From Nitrospira sp. CR1.1 (GTDB lineage: Bacteria > Nitrospirota > Nitrospiria > Nitrospirales > Nitrospiraceae), in NCBI GenBank assembly GCA_014055465.1, contig WIAF01000014.1:28415-92414 (forward strand): a stretch of DNA of 64,000 nt. Reading direction: 5' to 3'. The translations under genes and the position numbers were made by a program. Below, one piece after another: positions 19,991 through 29,451 of the stretch. How positions within the stretch are numbered: position 1 is the stretch's first letter; every line of letters begins with the position of its first letter. The notes beneath the pieces were generated by a model. That model did no database searches. It saw nothing but the letters and a program-made list of their open reading frames with translations, and was not told the origin of the DNA.

Positions 19991-21559
19991 ATGCGTAAAG
20001 TTGCATTGATGTGTTTGGCACTAGTTTTTGTGTCGTGCTGGTACGTGTCTAAATCTGAGGCTCAGCAAATCCGTGTCGTGCCGTCAATTGCCGTCCTCGA
20101 ACAATACGACAGCAACGTCTTTTTTACTCCGAAATCTCAGTTGGCGGCAGGAACGAAAGCCGATGATCTGATTACGACGTTCACGCCGCAACTGAACTTT
20201 ATGCAGAACAATAACCTCGTAAAAACGAATCTCTCGCTGGGTGCAATTATTCAGAAGTTTGCGCACAACTCCGAGCTTGATAACGTGGGGTTTAATGCGT
20301 CGGCTGGAGTTGATCTTTCTCAGGCCGTGAATAGGGTTTTGCCGAGGATGAAAGCGTTTCGAGTATTTGGGACGTACCAGTATAGCCCCTCGGCTCCCGC
20401 CTTTGGCGCTGGCGGCCTCGGGGGAGGATTTGGAGGCAGCGGAGGGTTCGGGGTGGGTGGTGTCGGAATTTCAGGACCAGTTGACTCTGGACTTCTTACC
20501 CAACGCATTAGGACCACCATGTATAGTATTGGTCTTGCTGATTCGTATTCCCTTTCCCCGACCACGGACTTCCAAACTACGTACACACATTCGAAGCTGA
20601 GTTTTGGAGGTTCGTTTACGCCGACTTCCGCGACGACAGGTCAATCACCACAAACGGTATTTGACACAAGCACACATTCCATTACAGCTGGCCCGTCATC
20701 AAGGATCACAGCAATTGATACGTTGACGGTTAAGTACACGTTTACCCAAACTTCGCAGGCGCAGTTTGGCGATTTTACGATGCACGGGGGAAATGTTGGA
20801 TGGGGGCGTGCCTGGACAAAAGAATTAAGTTCTTCACTCAGCGGTGGGCTCACGCTTATCGAACCAATTCCAGACTCCTCCGCTGCTGGCGGGCAGCGAC
20901 GAGTGCCAGCCACTATGTTTCCAACTGGAGGTTTTAGTTTGACGTATGCTTCGGGCTCGTCCTTTCTCCGAAAATTGGGCAGCGACATCCAGGAAGTGAC
21001 GGGGGCTGGCGCGTCTCCCTCACTGGGTGGAAGCTTCCTTCCCCTTCTTTCTGGAATGAACATGCCGGGAGGTATTGCGGCACCTGGATCGTATCGAATA
21101 ACCCTTCTGTATAATTTAGGTGTGTTCCCTAGCTTTGTGCAATCTGCGGGTCCGATCTATACGCATACCGTTTCCTTGGCAGGTGCGGCGGGCCTCACCG
21201 ACAAACTGACGGCTCAAGGGATTTTCAATGTTGCGCGAAGCAGTTTCACTTCTGATGCGATTGGCACGACATTTACGACCTACGGAACGACCGTATCCTT
21301 AAATTATCTCATTACGCCCACATTTACCGCGAGACTTAGCCATCAGTGGTTGATGTTTGACAATCAAACCAGCGGTCTTAGTGCAGGGGATTTAGGATTC
21401 TCCAAACATGTAGTACTGCTGGGTTTTACATACGCTTATGCCCCGCGCGGTGATTTCTTCCGTTCCGGTGCCTTTTGGGAAGGTGCTTCTAGTACTTCTT
21501 CGTCTGTGGATGCAGGCGCTGGCAAATCTGGATCAGGAGGAGTGGATACAAAGAAATGA
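19991..21559 (+). CDS. Outer-membrane beta-barrel protein, XrtA/PEP-CTERM-associated type
   Basis: A 522-residue protein with signal peptide (MRKVALMCLALVFVSC, cleavage after SEA) and then alternating amphipathic strands through to near the C-terminus. It includes the family-like opening VVPSIAVLEQYDSNVFFTP and a glycine-rich loop (about residues 138-155). This fits the TIGR03016-like outer-membrane family found in exosortase-associated EPS loci. The open frame runs back into the previous gene, but ATG 19991 with GAGG before it and the signal peptide fix the start. Probable role: periplasm-to-surface passage or anchoring of the polymer; not proven. Confidence 0.82.
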   Translation: MRKVALMCLALVFVSCWYVSKSEAQQIRVVPSIAVLEQYDSNVFFTPKSQLAAGTKADDLITTFTPQLNFMQNNNLVKTNLSLGAIIQKFAHNSELDNVGFNASAGVDLSQAVNRVLPRMKAFRVFGTYQYSPSAPAFGAGGLGGGFGGSGGFGVGGVGISGPVDSGLLTQRIRTTMYSIGLADSYSLSPTTDFQTTYTHSKLSFGGSFTPTSATTGQSPQTVFDTSTHSITAGPSSRITAIDTLTVKYTFTQTSQAQFGDFTMHGGNVGWGRAWTKELSSSLSGGLTLIEPIPDSSAAGGQRRVPATMFPTGGFSLTYASGSSFLRKLGSDIQEVTGAGASPSLGGSFLPLLSGMNMPGGIAAPGSYRITLLYNLGVFPSFVQSAGPIYTHTVSLAGAAGLTDKLTAQGIFNVARSSFTSDAIGTTFTTYGTTVSLNYLITPTFTARLSHQWLMFDNQTSGLSAGDLGFSKHVVLLGFTYAYAPRGDFFRSGAFWEGASSTSSSVDAGAGKSGSGGVDTKK

Positions 21560-23907
21560 ACACGCGCACCTTATCTCCAGAGGATTATTGGCGAGCGGTT
21601 GTCAGTCGGAAGTGGCTGGTAATTTCCGCGATTTTGGTATCGCTGAGTATCGCTGGCGCGGTGTGCGCGCTCATGCCAAAGATGTATCAGTCGGCAACAA
21701 AGATGTGGTTTGAAGGTGCAAAGATCGAGGAGTCAATAGTGAGTGGGCCCAATCCTGCCGGAATATATTCCCCCACTCTCGATGACCGCGTTATGGAAGT
21801 GCGGCAGTTTGTGATGGGGCGAAAGACGCTCGGACAAATTGCTGGAGAATTCGGCCTGTTCGGGTATGAAAAAGATCATCCTGAGGGGGCAGAGTCAGAA
21901 AATGCGGTTCGAGCGATGCGCGGATCTATCAAGGTTGAGCCTACTAAAGACAAGCTGTTCATCACTCTCTCGTTTTCCAATGAAGATCCAATCATTGCTA
22001 GGGATGTAACGTCACGACTCAGCGATCTTTTCATCGAAGAAACGCTCAAGGACCGGGAGCGAGGAGTGGAGGCGGCAGAGGATTTTCTCGGGCTTGAGTT
22101 GAAACACGCGAAATCTGAGCTTGAGGCGAAGGAAAAGGTCATTTCAGAGTTCAAGCAACTACATCTTGGCGAACTTCCTCAACAAATAGATGCCAACCTC
22201 CGTAAATTAGACCGGCTGCAGGAAGATATGCGGTCGCAAAGTGAGCAGTCACAGAGCTTGGCGAGTCGCTTAGTACAGATTGACAAATCGATTAAAGATT
22301 ATGAGGAGACGGGGGAAATAGGCAGTGATTCTCCTGCTGGAGGGGCAAGCAAGCGGAATAAAGATCCGCGGTTGGGTAGGATCAAGGAATTGGAGCGGCG
22401 GCTAGTCGAACTCTCATCAATGTATAAAGAGACATATCCTGATCTCGTACAAGTTAAGGAGGAGATCAGGAAGCTCAAGGAGATGACGTCTGCTCAATAT
22501 CGTGATCTGTTGCCTGAGAGTGACGAAGCGGATGAGCCAAGTGCGACTAAAAAATCCAAGCGAAAGGCGATTGATCCGTACCATGCCGAACTGTTGAAGC
22601 AGAGAGAGGATATTGTGCTTGAATTGGATGCGGTCAAGCGCCGCCAAGCTCATATCTCAAGTGAAATTTCTCAGTATGAGCGGAGAGTGGAGCATACCCC
22701 TGAGCGGGAGCAGAAGCTGAAGACCCTTGAGCGAGACTACGAAAATCTTCAGAAAAACTATCAATCACTCCTAGACAAAAAACTCAGTGCGGGGATGCAG
22801 AAGAGCTTAGCGCAGGGACGTAAGGGGGCTAAGTTCAGCATCGTGGATCCTGCCTATACCCCTGTTGTGCCTGTTGTCCCTAACATTCCAATAATTATGG
22901 CCGCGGGACTGGTCTTGGGCTGTGCCTTAGGATTCGGAGGAGCGGTAGGTCTAGAACTCATGGGGCGAGGATTCCGATCTGCTGAGGAAGTAGAGGTTAC
23001 CTTGGGGCTGCCCGTAATCGCATCTATCCCTCTCTATGAAAGCGCCTTTGGGGGATCAATGCAAACTGTTCGAGCGCTCTCTGGAAAAAACCGTGCGTCG
23101 GCATTGTTACTGCCTGGTAATACCCAGAGAAGCGGCGACGATACTCCGATGTCAGGGGGCCTTACGGCTCCAAGCATTCGAGGTAGGGGGCAAAATGGGC
23201 AATTACATAGTCCAACTCCAGGGCTGGAATTGGTCTCAATGTGGCGCCCACTTTCCTTCGTGGCTGAGCAGTATCGTGTGGCGGCAACCCGTCTTGAGTT
23301 AATGACGGGAGACCGAAAAAGCACCGCCATTGTTGTAACGAGTGCAGTAATGGGAGAGGGAAAGTCGTCCACAGCGCTTAATTTGGGCTATGTCTTGGCC
23401 AAAGATCTCGACCGCCGAACCATCGTGATCGATTGTGACCTCAAACGGCCGATGCAGCATATTTACGCAGGAGTTTGGCAGCATCCGGGTTTGGTGGAAG
23501 TGTTACGTGGCACGAAAGTCGTTGAGGATTGTGTTCAACGATTGGGTGAGTCGGGCCCGTGGATTCTTCCCGCGGGGTCGGTTGGAGATAATCCGCTCGC
23601 GCTTTCAAAGATGCACCAGCTGGCGGATTTAATTACTGATCTTAAAGAGAAGTTTGACTATGTCATCATTGACGCACCGCCCGTACTGCCGCTTGCAGAT
23701 ATGCAAGTTCTCGCGAGCATGGGCGATCTTCTCGCTTATGTTGTGAAGGCAAGCATGACCGGGCGTGATGTAGTGCAGAAAGCACTGAAAGCCATCGGTG
23801 ACACCACGAATGTTGGGGTTATATTAAATGGGTTAGACGCCCACACGACTCCTTACTATATGCAACAGGAGTATTATCGCGAAGCGCATCATGAACAGCT
23901 CAAGTAA
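21556..23907 (+). CDS. Wzz/GNVR chain-length determinant fused to BY-kinase
   Basis: A 783-residue inner-membrane protein of the Wzc type. The N-terminal Wzz domain has a membrane helix (about residues 22-42), and a long coiled coil follows (190-420). A second membrane helix (about 450-475) leads into a cytosolic BY-kinase with Walker A MGEGKSSTALNLG, Walker A' VIDCDLKRP and Walker B VIIDAPPVLPLAD. The tail is tyrosine-rich (YYMQQEYYREAH), the usual autophosphorylation cluster. It controls polymer length and couples to the export protein. Its start overlaps the previous stop (ATGA). The likely cognate phosphatase is encoded 31 kb downstream. Confidence 0.94.
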   Translation: MNTRTLSPEDYWRAVVSRKWLVISAILVSLSIAGAVCALMPKMYQSATKMWFEGAKIEESIVSGPNPAGIYSPTLDDRVMEVRQFVMGRKTLGQIAGEFGLFGYEKDHPEGAESENAVRAMRGSIKVEPTKDKLFITLSFSNEDPIIARDVTSRLSDLFIEETLKDRERGVEAAEDFLGLELKHAKSELEAKEKVISEFKQLHLGELPQQIDANLRKLDRLQEDMRSQSEQSQSLASRLVQIDKSIKDYEETGEIGSDSPAGGASKRNKDPRLGRIKELERRLVELSSMYKETYPDLVQVKEEIRKLKEMTSAQYRDLLPESDEADEPSATKKSKRKAIDPYHAELLKQREDIVLELDAVKRRQAHISSEISQYERRVEHTPEREQKLKTLERDYENLQKNYQSLLDKKLSAGMQKSLAQGRKGAKFSIVDPAYTPVVPVVPNIPIIMAAGLVLGCALGFGGAVGLELMGRGFRSAEEVEVTLGLPVIASIPLYESAFGGSMQTVRALSGKNRASALLLPGNTQRSGDDTPMSGGLTAPSIRGRGQNGQLHSPTPGLELVSMWRPLSFVAEQYRVAATRLELMTGDRKSTAIVVTSAVMGEGKSSTALNLGYVLAKDLDRRTIVIDCDLKRPMQHIYAGVWQHPGLVEVLRGTKVVEDCVQRLGESGPWILPAGSVGDNPLALSKMHQLADLITDLKEKFDYVIIDAPPVLPLADMQVLASMGDLLAYVVKASMTGRDVVQKALKAIGDTTNVGVILNGLDAHTTPYYMQQEYYREAHHEQLK

Positions 23908-24958
23908 GTCCGAAGAAGAGATTAGCCTAGAGCCCTTGGCTACCCACCGGCCAATTGTTTCCGTGTCAGTCAGCTTTCCAAAGTTCACACGTCGTGTGTT
24001 GATCCTTGGGGTCGGGCCCCTCGCCAGAGACCTTTGCCAGACATTACTGTCAAAGCGTACCGGCTTCACCGAAGTAGTAGGATTTCTTGATAAGGATGCC
24101 AGTCGTGTCGGTGAGCGATTGGTGAATCCAAGCATAATCGGTACCTACGATCAATTATTTGAGATTGCGGAACGGTATCAGGTTCATACTGTTGCAGTCT
24201 GTCTAGAAGATCGTCGTGCGGTGTTACCGGTTCAAACACTGCTAGATATGAAGGCGATGGGCCGTGATGTGGTCGATGGCCATTACCTGTACGAGGAGGA
24301 ATCCGGACGTCTTTCGATCGACCATCTAAAGCCCAGCGCTCTTATTTTCTCAACCGGCTTTCGACGTCGATTGGTCACCATGCTTTTAAAGCGAGCTCTC
24401 GATGTTGTGGTTGCAATCATTGGGATGATCGCGCTGTTGCCGCTTGTAGTGGTTCTGGCAGTGCTTATCAAGCTGGATTCATCTGGCCCTGTTTTTTATA
24501 GACAAATGCGAGTTGGGTTGCGGGGCCGTCCGTATATGATTTGGAAATTCAGGTCGATGCGCCAAGATGCTGAACAAAGCGGGGCACGATGGGCATCGAG
24601 TGAAGATCCACGCGTGTCGAGGGTAGGTCGTTGGATTCGAAAGTGGAGACTGGACGAACTCCCTCAGTTGATCAATGTTATGAAGGGGGAGATGAGTTTG
24701 GTTGGCCCAAGGCCTGAGCGGCCGGTATTTGTCCAGGAATTAAGAAATACCATACCGTATTATGATTTGAGGCATACCGTTCGTCCGGGAATTACCGGTT
24801 GGGCGCAAACACGTTTTCGTTACGGAGCGTCGAAAGAGGACTCACACGTCAAACTTCAATATGATCTTTTTTACGTAAAGAACTTGTCACTGGCTTTGGA
24901 TCTGCGCATTGTTATTCATACAGTCAAGGTCATGTTGATGGGTGAGGGGGCGCGGTAG
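23891..24958 (+). CDS. Undecaprenyl-phosphate sugar phosphotransferase, XrtA-associated type
   Basis: A 355-residue polyprenol phosphate hexose-1-phosphate transferase that would put the first sugar on the lipid carrier. The N-terminal half is a nucleotide-binding-like domain (RVLILGVGPLARDLCQTLL). One membrane helix (about residues 170-195) follows, then the catalytic C-terminus with YMIWKFRSMRQDAE, RKWRLDELPQLINVMKGEMS and LVGPRPERPVF. It resembles TIGR03013 (EpsB-type) enzymes, but lacks the usual N-terminal four-helix bundle. It overlaps the BY-kinase gene by 17 bases. Confidence 0.9.
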   Translation: MNSSSKSEEEISLEPLATHRPIVSVSVSFPKFTRRVLILGVGPLARDLCQTLLSKRTGFTEVVGFLDKDASRVGERLVNPSIIGTYDQLFEIAERYQVHTVAVCLEDRRAVLPVQTLLDMKAMGRDVVDGHYLYEEESGRLSIDHLKPSALIFSTGFRRRLVTMLLKRALDVVVAIIGMIALLPLVVVLAVLIKLDSSGPVFYRQMRVGLRGRPYMIWKFRSMRQDAEQSGARWASSEDPRVSRVGRWIRKWRLDELPQLINVMKGEMSLVGPRPERPVFVQELRNTIPYYDLRHTVRPGITGWAQTRFRYGASKEDSHVKLQYDLFYVKNLSLALDLRIVIHTVKVMLMGEGAR

Positions 24959-24965
24959 AGGACCT

Positions 24966-25895
24966 ATGCCTGACTCAATTGCGAGACATTCTCTTTCATT
25001 CGATGTCGAGGAACATTTTCAGGTTTCAGCTTTCGAATCTCCAATGAGACGGCGGCATTGGGAGCAATTTGAAAGTCGCGTGGAGAGTAATACAGAAAAA
25101 TTGCTAGGCTTGTTGAATCAGAGAGGTGTTCATGCCACTTTTTTTGTTCTTGGATGGGTGGCAGAGCGATATCCTTCTTTGGTTAGGAGAATTGCATCCG
25201 CAGGACATGAAATTGCCTCGCACGGTTATGCTCACGAGCTCATAACAGCACAGACGCAAATTGCATTTCGAGAGGATATTCGAAAGGCCAAAGGAATTCT
25301 CGAGGGTATTCTTCAGCAGCCGGTGCTGGGCTATCGTGCGCCGAGCTTCTCTATCACGAAGGATACAATGTGGGCGATTCAAATTCTTATTGAAGAAGGG
25401 TATGTCTACGATTCAAGCATTTTTCCTGTCGTGCATGATCGTTATGGAGTCCCATCCGCAAATCCGCAGCTGCATCAATTGTCGACTCCAGCAGGGCTTT
25501 TGTGGGAAGTGCCGCCTTCTACTGTCAAATGTTTAGGGGTCAGATTACCTATTGCTGGAGGAGGATATTTTCGCCTCTACCCATATGCGGTTCTGCGAGC
25601 CCTCTTGCGCAAATTAGAAGGGGAGGGCTGTCCCTTAGTGATGTATATGCATCCATGGGAATTTGATCCGGATCAGCCAAGAATGGAAGGATCAATACTG
25701 TCAAAAATACGGCATTATCTGAATCTTGATAAGACAGAAAGCCGAATGCGAGCGCTTCTGCAAGATTTTTCCTTTGCTCCGATCCGACGTGTGTTTCCAC
25801 AAATCGAACAGATACAAGGCCGTAGTGTGAGTGCTCCTGCCGCCGCAGGAAATGCAGCGAGCCATGCAAGCACCTCCGCTGCATTTTTGAACTAA
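24966..25895 (+). CDS. Polysaccharide deacetylase, XrtA system-associated type
   Basis: A 309-residue NodB-fold enzyme expected to remove N- or O-acetyl groups from the polymer or its lipid-linked precursor. It opens with HSLSFDVEEHFQVSAFE, the distinctive start of TIGR03006-type proteins with the metal-binding DVEEHF. It also has ATFFVLGWVAERYP, EIASHGYAHE and YRAPSFSIT. The preferred start is ATG 24966; the frame is open to 24942 inside the previous gene. The C-terminal 25 residues are a low-complexity Ala/Ser tail coinciding with a DNA hairpin. Confidence 0.92.
   Translation: MPDSIARHSLSFDVEEHFQVSAFESPMRRRHWEQFESRVESNTEKLLGLLNQRGVHATFFVLGWVAERYPSLVRRIASAGHEIASHGYAHELITAQTQIAFREDIRKAKGILEGILQQPVLGYRAPSFSITKDTMWAIQILIEEGYVYDSSIFPVVHDRYGVPSANPQLHQLSTPAGLLWEVPPSTVKCLGVRLPIAGGGYFRLYPYAVLRALLRKLEGEGCPLVMYMHPWEFDPDQPRMEGSILSKIRHYLNLDKTESRMRALLQDFSFAPIRRVFPQIEQIQGRSVSAPAAAGNAASHASTSAAFLN
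25850..25888 (+). terminator. Terminator-like hairpin inside the 3' end of the deacetylase gene
   Basis: A perfect 10-bp stem (25850-25859 with 25877-25886, arm AAATGCAGCG) with a 17-nt loop runs into a short T-stretch (TTTTT counting the stem end). It sits in the last dozen codons of the deacetylase and would end the first EPS transcript before the decayed region. The short T-run makes it a moderate candidate. Confidence 0.45.
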
Positions 25896-26399
25896 AGTAG
25901 AGGCCTCATTTCCGTAATTGCGTATAGAACTGGTAACGGTACCGTACGGGGAATCTTCTTTAAGCGGACATTATTCCTTGAGAGTATAAAGAAGTCTTGC
26001 GATACTCTCGCTTGTGTTGAACTTCGGTGTTCGGATGGGGCAATGGGTCGTCCCTTTGGTTAATAGTGACGGGGGGAATTTCCTGTTCAATTCACTTCCT
26101 TCTCAGTGTTGTTCCGGGTCGGTGTTCTTCTTCCAAAGACAGTATCCAAAAGGTTGATAGTTCAGTTGCCTGCCAAGAAGCAGCGGGTGCTACAAAGATA
26201 AAGGCAGTTCGTTCCGCCTGACAAGACTCCTTTTTCGACCTACTGTGCTACTCTTATATTGGATATATCGTCGGCGCGTATCCATGTCTTCTTATGGGAC
26301 TATTGTGTCATCGCGTAGGCTGTGCTTCTCGGACTATGCGAATTGAAAGATTGGCTGTGGGAATCCTCCTGCCGTTTGTTACCAACACGTGCAATTGGG
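25896..26399. other. Non-coding or degenerate stretch upstream of the Wzt remnant
   Basis: About 500 bases with no convincing gene. Short open frames here match no family. The expected N-terminal half of the downstream ABC ATPase, with its Walker A motif, is not recognisable in any frame. A 10-bp palindrome ACGGTACCGT lies at 25936-25945. The stretch is probably what remains after deletion or decay of transporter DNA. Confidence 0.45.
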
Positions 26400-27290
26400 A
26401 GTAACGTCGGCATGAAGCTGGAGGAGATTGCCCGGAAGTTCGATGAAATCGTGGCCTTCGCCGAGGTGGAACGGTTTATCGATACGCCGGTCAAACATTA
26501 CTCGAGCGGGGTGTATGTCCGCTTAGGGTTTTCCGAGCTGGTCCACATGGAGCCGGACATTCTGATCGCCGATGAGGTGCTCGCCGTGGGTGACGTGCGC
26601 TTCCAGAAGAAGTGCATGGGCAAGATGGAGGATGTGGGGCAGCATGGGCGGACAGAGATTCTCGTCTCCCGCGACATGCCGGCGATCACGCGCATGTGTT
26701 CGCAGGCCATTCTGCTGAACAAGGGGACGGTGGTGGAGGCCAGGCCGGCGCATGACGTGGTGAATCACTATCTGCATGCCGGACATGCCCAGCCCTGTGC
26801 CGAATGGCCGAACCCGGCTCAAGCCCCGGGCAATGACTCGGTCCGTTTGAGAGCCGTGCGGGTTAGATCCGAAACGGGACAGGCAACGGATGTCATCGAT
26901 ATTCAAAACCTGTGCGAGTAGAAATTAAGGATGACATCCTCAAGCCAGGGCAGATGGTTGGTGCACAATTCGGTTTTAATACTGAAGAAGATGTGATCGC
27001 GCATCGCGAACGATCGAGACCCCGCGTGGTCCAGACGTCCTTGTGAGGTGGGTCGGTGTACCAGTACTGCTTGGATTCCAGGCAACTTTCTTTCTGAAGG
27101 TACGATGATTATTGGGGGCGGGCTTTTCTCGGAAGACCTTTGGCATGCGCATTGCGACGTGCCAAGAGTTGTGGGTTTTCGTGTAGTCGATCCAGGGACG
27201 GGTGATACGGCCAGGGGCGATGTGACGGGACGTTGGGAAGGAGCAGGAAGACCCTTCCTGAAGCGGACTACCGACCACGCGCCTTTGTAG
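26400..27290 (+). pseudogene. Broken polysaccharide ABC transporter ATPase (Wzt-like)
   Basis: Three frames together spell the C-terminal two thirds of a Wzt protein. Residues from GMKLEEIARKFDEI through VKHYSSGVYVRLGF and DILIADEVLAVGD (Walker B/D-loop) run in one frame to a stop at 26921. A second frame continues VRVEIKDDILKPGQMVGAQF to a stop near 27044. A third gives STAWIPGNFLSEG and GFRVVDPGTGDTARGDVTG, the polysaccharide-binding Wzt C-domain, ending at 27290. The Walker A half is missing, the signature serine region and partner permease Wzm are absent, and the usual VSH switch reads VSR. It is a relic of an ABC-dependent export system. Confidence 0.85.
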
Positions 27291-27467
27291 CGGTTCGACA
27301 GAACATGCACGTTCACCATTGCTCCATGGGAGTGTTGGCGGAGCGAGGTAGGGTTTGACGGAATGGCCAATGCGTCTCAATCGATGGAGCATAAAAATCC
27401 CGGTTGACGAAGCGAGTTGTTGACAAGTTGAACATAGCCGTAGAGCTTGATTCTTGGAGGTATGCAC

Positions 27468-28238
27468 ATGAAGGCGGTGATTCTAGCTGGTGGATTGGGA
27501 ACTCGATTGTCCGAAGAAACCGTCCTCCGTCCAAAACCAATGGTCGAAATTGGTGGGAAACCGATTCTTTGGCACATCATGCAGATACACGCGGCTCATG
27601 GAATCACTGAATTTGTGGTGGCATTAGGGTATAAGGGCGAAATGATCAAGGAGTATTTTCTAAACTTCTTTGCGATCAACAATGACTTGTCCGTTGATCT
27701 TTCGACGGGCGCGACGACAATCCATGATGGAAACCAACCGAAGTGGGTCGTGCATCTTGCTGATACCGGACAGACGACTATGACCGGTGGAAGGGTAAAG
27801 CGGCTGCAGAAATGGCTTCGCGGTGATGATTCCTTTCTCCTCACCTATGGCGACGGTGTCGCCGATATTGATATGAGCAGGTTGCTGGAATTTCATCGCT
27901 CGCACGGTAAGCTGGCAACGATGACGTCGGTTCGCTCTCCTGCCCGGTTTGGGCGTATCGGCTTTGAAGGGGATCGTGTAACTGAGTTTTTTGAAAAACC
28001 GGAATCCGGTGAAGGTTGGATCAACGGGGGGTTTTTTGTGCTCAGTACCAAGGTGTTGGACTTTATCGACGGTGATGACACCGTGTGGGAGCGAGACCCA
28101 GTCGAACGACTGGCGCACGCTGGTGAAATGATGGGTTTCAAACATTACGGGTTTTGGTCCTGCATGGATACCCTAAAGGAAAAATCGTATCTTGAGGAGC
28201 TGTGGAACTCCGGAAAAGCCCCTTGGAAAGTTTGGTAA
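27468..28238 (+). CDS. rfbF: Glucose-1-phosphate cytidylyltransferase
   Basis: RfbF makes CDP-glucose, the entry to CDP-3,6-dideoxyhexoses and branched sugars. The 256-residue protein has the GT-A nucleotidyl motif MKAVILAGGLGTRLSEET, RPKPMVEIGGKPILWHIM, GYKGEMIKEYF, TYGDGVADID and WINGGFFVLS, all typical of the cytidylyl rather than thymidylyl group. ATG 27468, preceded by TTGGAGG, is preferred over upstream in-frame starts. It opens an intact run of seven sugar-modifying genes after the Wzt remnant. The usual partner CDP-glucose 4,6-dehydratase does not follow. Confidence 0.95.
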   Translation: MKAVILAGGLGTRLSEETVLRPKPMVEIGGKPILWHIMQIHAAHGITEFVVALGYKGEMIKEYFLNFFAINNDLSVDLSTGATTIHDGNQPKWVVHLADTGQTTMTGGRVKRLQKWLRGDDSFLLTYGDGVADIDMSRLLEFHRSHGKLATMTSVRSPARFGRIGFEGDRVTEFFEKPESGEGWINGGFFVLSTKVLDFIDGDDTVWERDPVERLAHAGEMMGFKHYGFWSCMDTLKEKSYLEELWNSGKAPWKVW

Positions 28239-28244
28239 CCACAA

Positions 28245-29441
28245 GTGGTAGCTGATTTTCTGATCATCGGAGGCGGGGTTATCGGTCTGAATATCGCCCG
28301 CCATTTGAGACGGCTGTATCCTGGATCATCAGTACACCTTTTAGAGAAAGAGGTAGATTGCGGATTGCACGCCAGCGGGCGCAATAGTGGTGTTCTGCAT
28401 GCGGGATTTTATTATTCTCCGGATAGCCTTAAGGCAAAATTTACATGGCAGGGGAATCGTCTGCTGACAGAATATTGCGAATCAAAGGGAATCCCTCTGA
28501 ATAAATGCGGAAAGCTCGTCGTGGCCAAAGATCTGGCCGATCATGCGGGGCTTGATGAGCTTGCCCGAAGAGGACAGTTGAATGGAATTCCGCTGGAGTC
28601 GATTTCAGAGGCAGAGGCCAAGACGATTGAGCCGCGAGTGAAAACCTGTGAGCGAGCCTTGTTCTCTCCAGCGACGTCTACGGTGGACCCTACACTAGTG
28701 ATGGAAGCGATGAAGAACGATGCGCTCAAGGAGGGCGTGCGGATCCACTGCGGAGTCCGTTATCAGAAATGTTCGCAGAATCGTGTGGTGACGACGGCGG
28801 GGGTTTTTGAGGCTGGGTACGTAGTCAATGCCGCAGGACTTTATGCCGATCGTATTGCTCGAGAGTTTGGATTCTCGGAACACTACCGCATTCTTCCGTT
28901 CAAAGGTCTCTATCTCTATTCCAGCGAACCTGCCAAGGCGATTCGAACAAACATCTACCCCGTACCCGATTTGAAAAATCCCTTCCTCGGCGTGCATTTC
29001 ACCGTGGCCGCAAGCGGAAAAGTTAAGATCGGGCCTACTGCCATACCGGGACTCTGGCGTGAGCATTACGGTGGAACTGCGAATTTCCGCTGGGATGAAT
29101 TAGTTGAGGTGGCGCTCAGGGGCATGGGGCTTCTGGTGTCATCGAATTTTGATTTTAAGACCCTCGCGATGCGCGAAATCACAAAATACTCCAAAGCCAC
29201 GATGGTGTCACTGGCCAGTCAGTTAGCCGAGGGAATCGAGCCGGAGCACTATCAAGTTTGGGGCAAACCAGGGATTCGCGCACAACTTGTCGATATCAAG
29301 AAGCGGAAGCTTGAAATGGATTTTGTTTTGGAAGGAGATCGGCATTCCATGCATGTCCTGAATGCAGTGTCTCCTGCCTTTACCTGCTCGCTTCCGTTTT
29401 CAGAATACGTCTGTCAGCAAATTACGGCCACACTAAAATGA
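28245..29441 (+). CDS. FAD-dependent oxidoreductase, L-2-hydroxyglutarate oxidase (LhgO) family
   Basis: The 398-residue protein has a DAO-type fold: N-terminal FAD site LIIGGGVIGLNIARHL, HASGRNSGVLHAGFYY, a central YVVNAAGLYADRIA and C-terminal active-site region. Full-length similarity to LhgO is clear. LhgO itself oxidises L-2-hydroxyglutarate to 2-oxoglutarate, but here the gene starts six bases after rfbF (GTG) and precedes sugar-modifying genes, so a hydroxy-acid or sugar-linked substrate is possible. The downstream oxygenase-like protein at 33.8 kb could use 2-oxoglutarate; any connection is speculative. Confidence 0.85.
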   Translation: MVADFLIIGGGVIGLNIARHLRRLYPGSSVHLLEKEVDCGLHASGRNSGVLHAGFYYSPDSLKAKFTWQGNRLLTEYCESKGIPLNKCGKLVVAKDLADHAGLDELARRGQLNGIPLESISEAEAKTIEPRVKTCERALFSPATSTVDPTLVMEAMKNDALKEGVRIHCGVRYQKCSQNRVVTTAGVFEAGYVVNAAGLYADRIAREFGFSEHYRILPFKGLYLYSSEPAKAIRTNIYPVPDLKNPFLGVHFTVAASGKVKIGPTAIPGLWREHYGGTANFRWDELVEVALRGMGLLVSSNFDFKTLAMREITKYSKATMVSLASQLAEGIEPEHYQVWGKPGIRAQLVDIKKRKLEMDFVLEGDRHSMHVLNAVSPAFTCSLPFSEYVCQQITATLK

Positions 29442-29451
29442 GAGACACCCG

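Noticed and set aside
26027..26221. 64-codon open frame upstream of the Wzt remnant
   Set aside because: No family match, poor start context, and position in decayed DNA.
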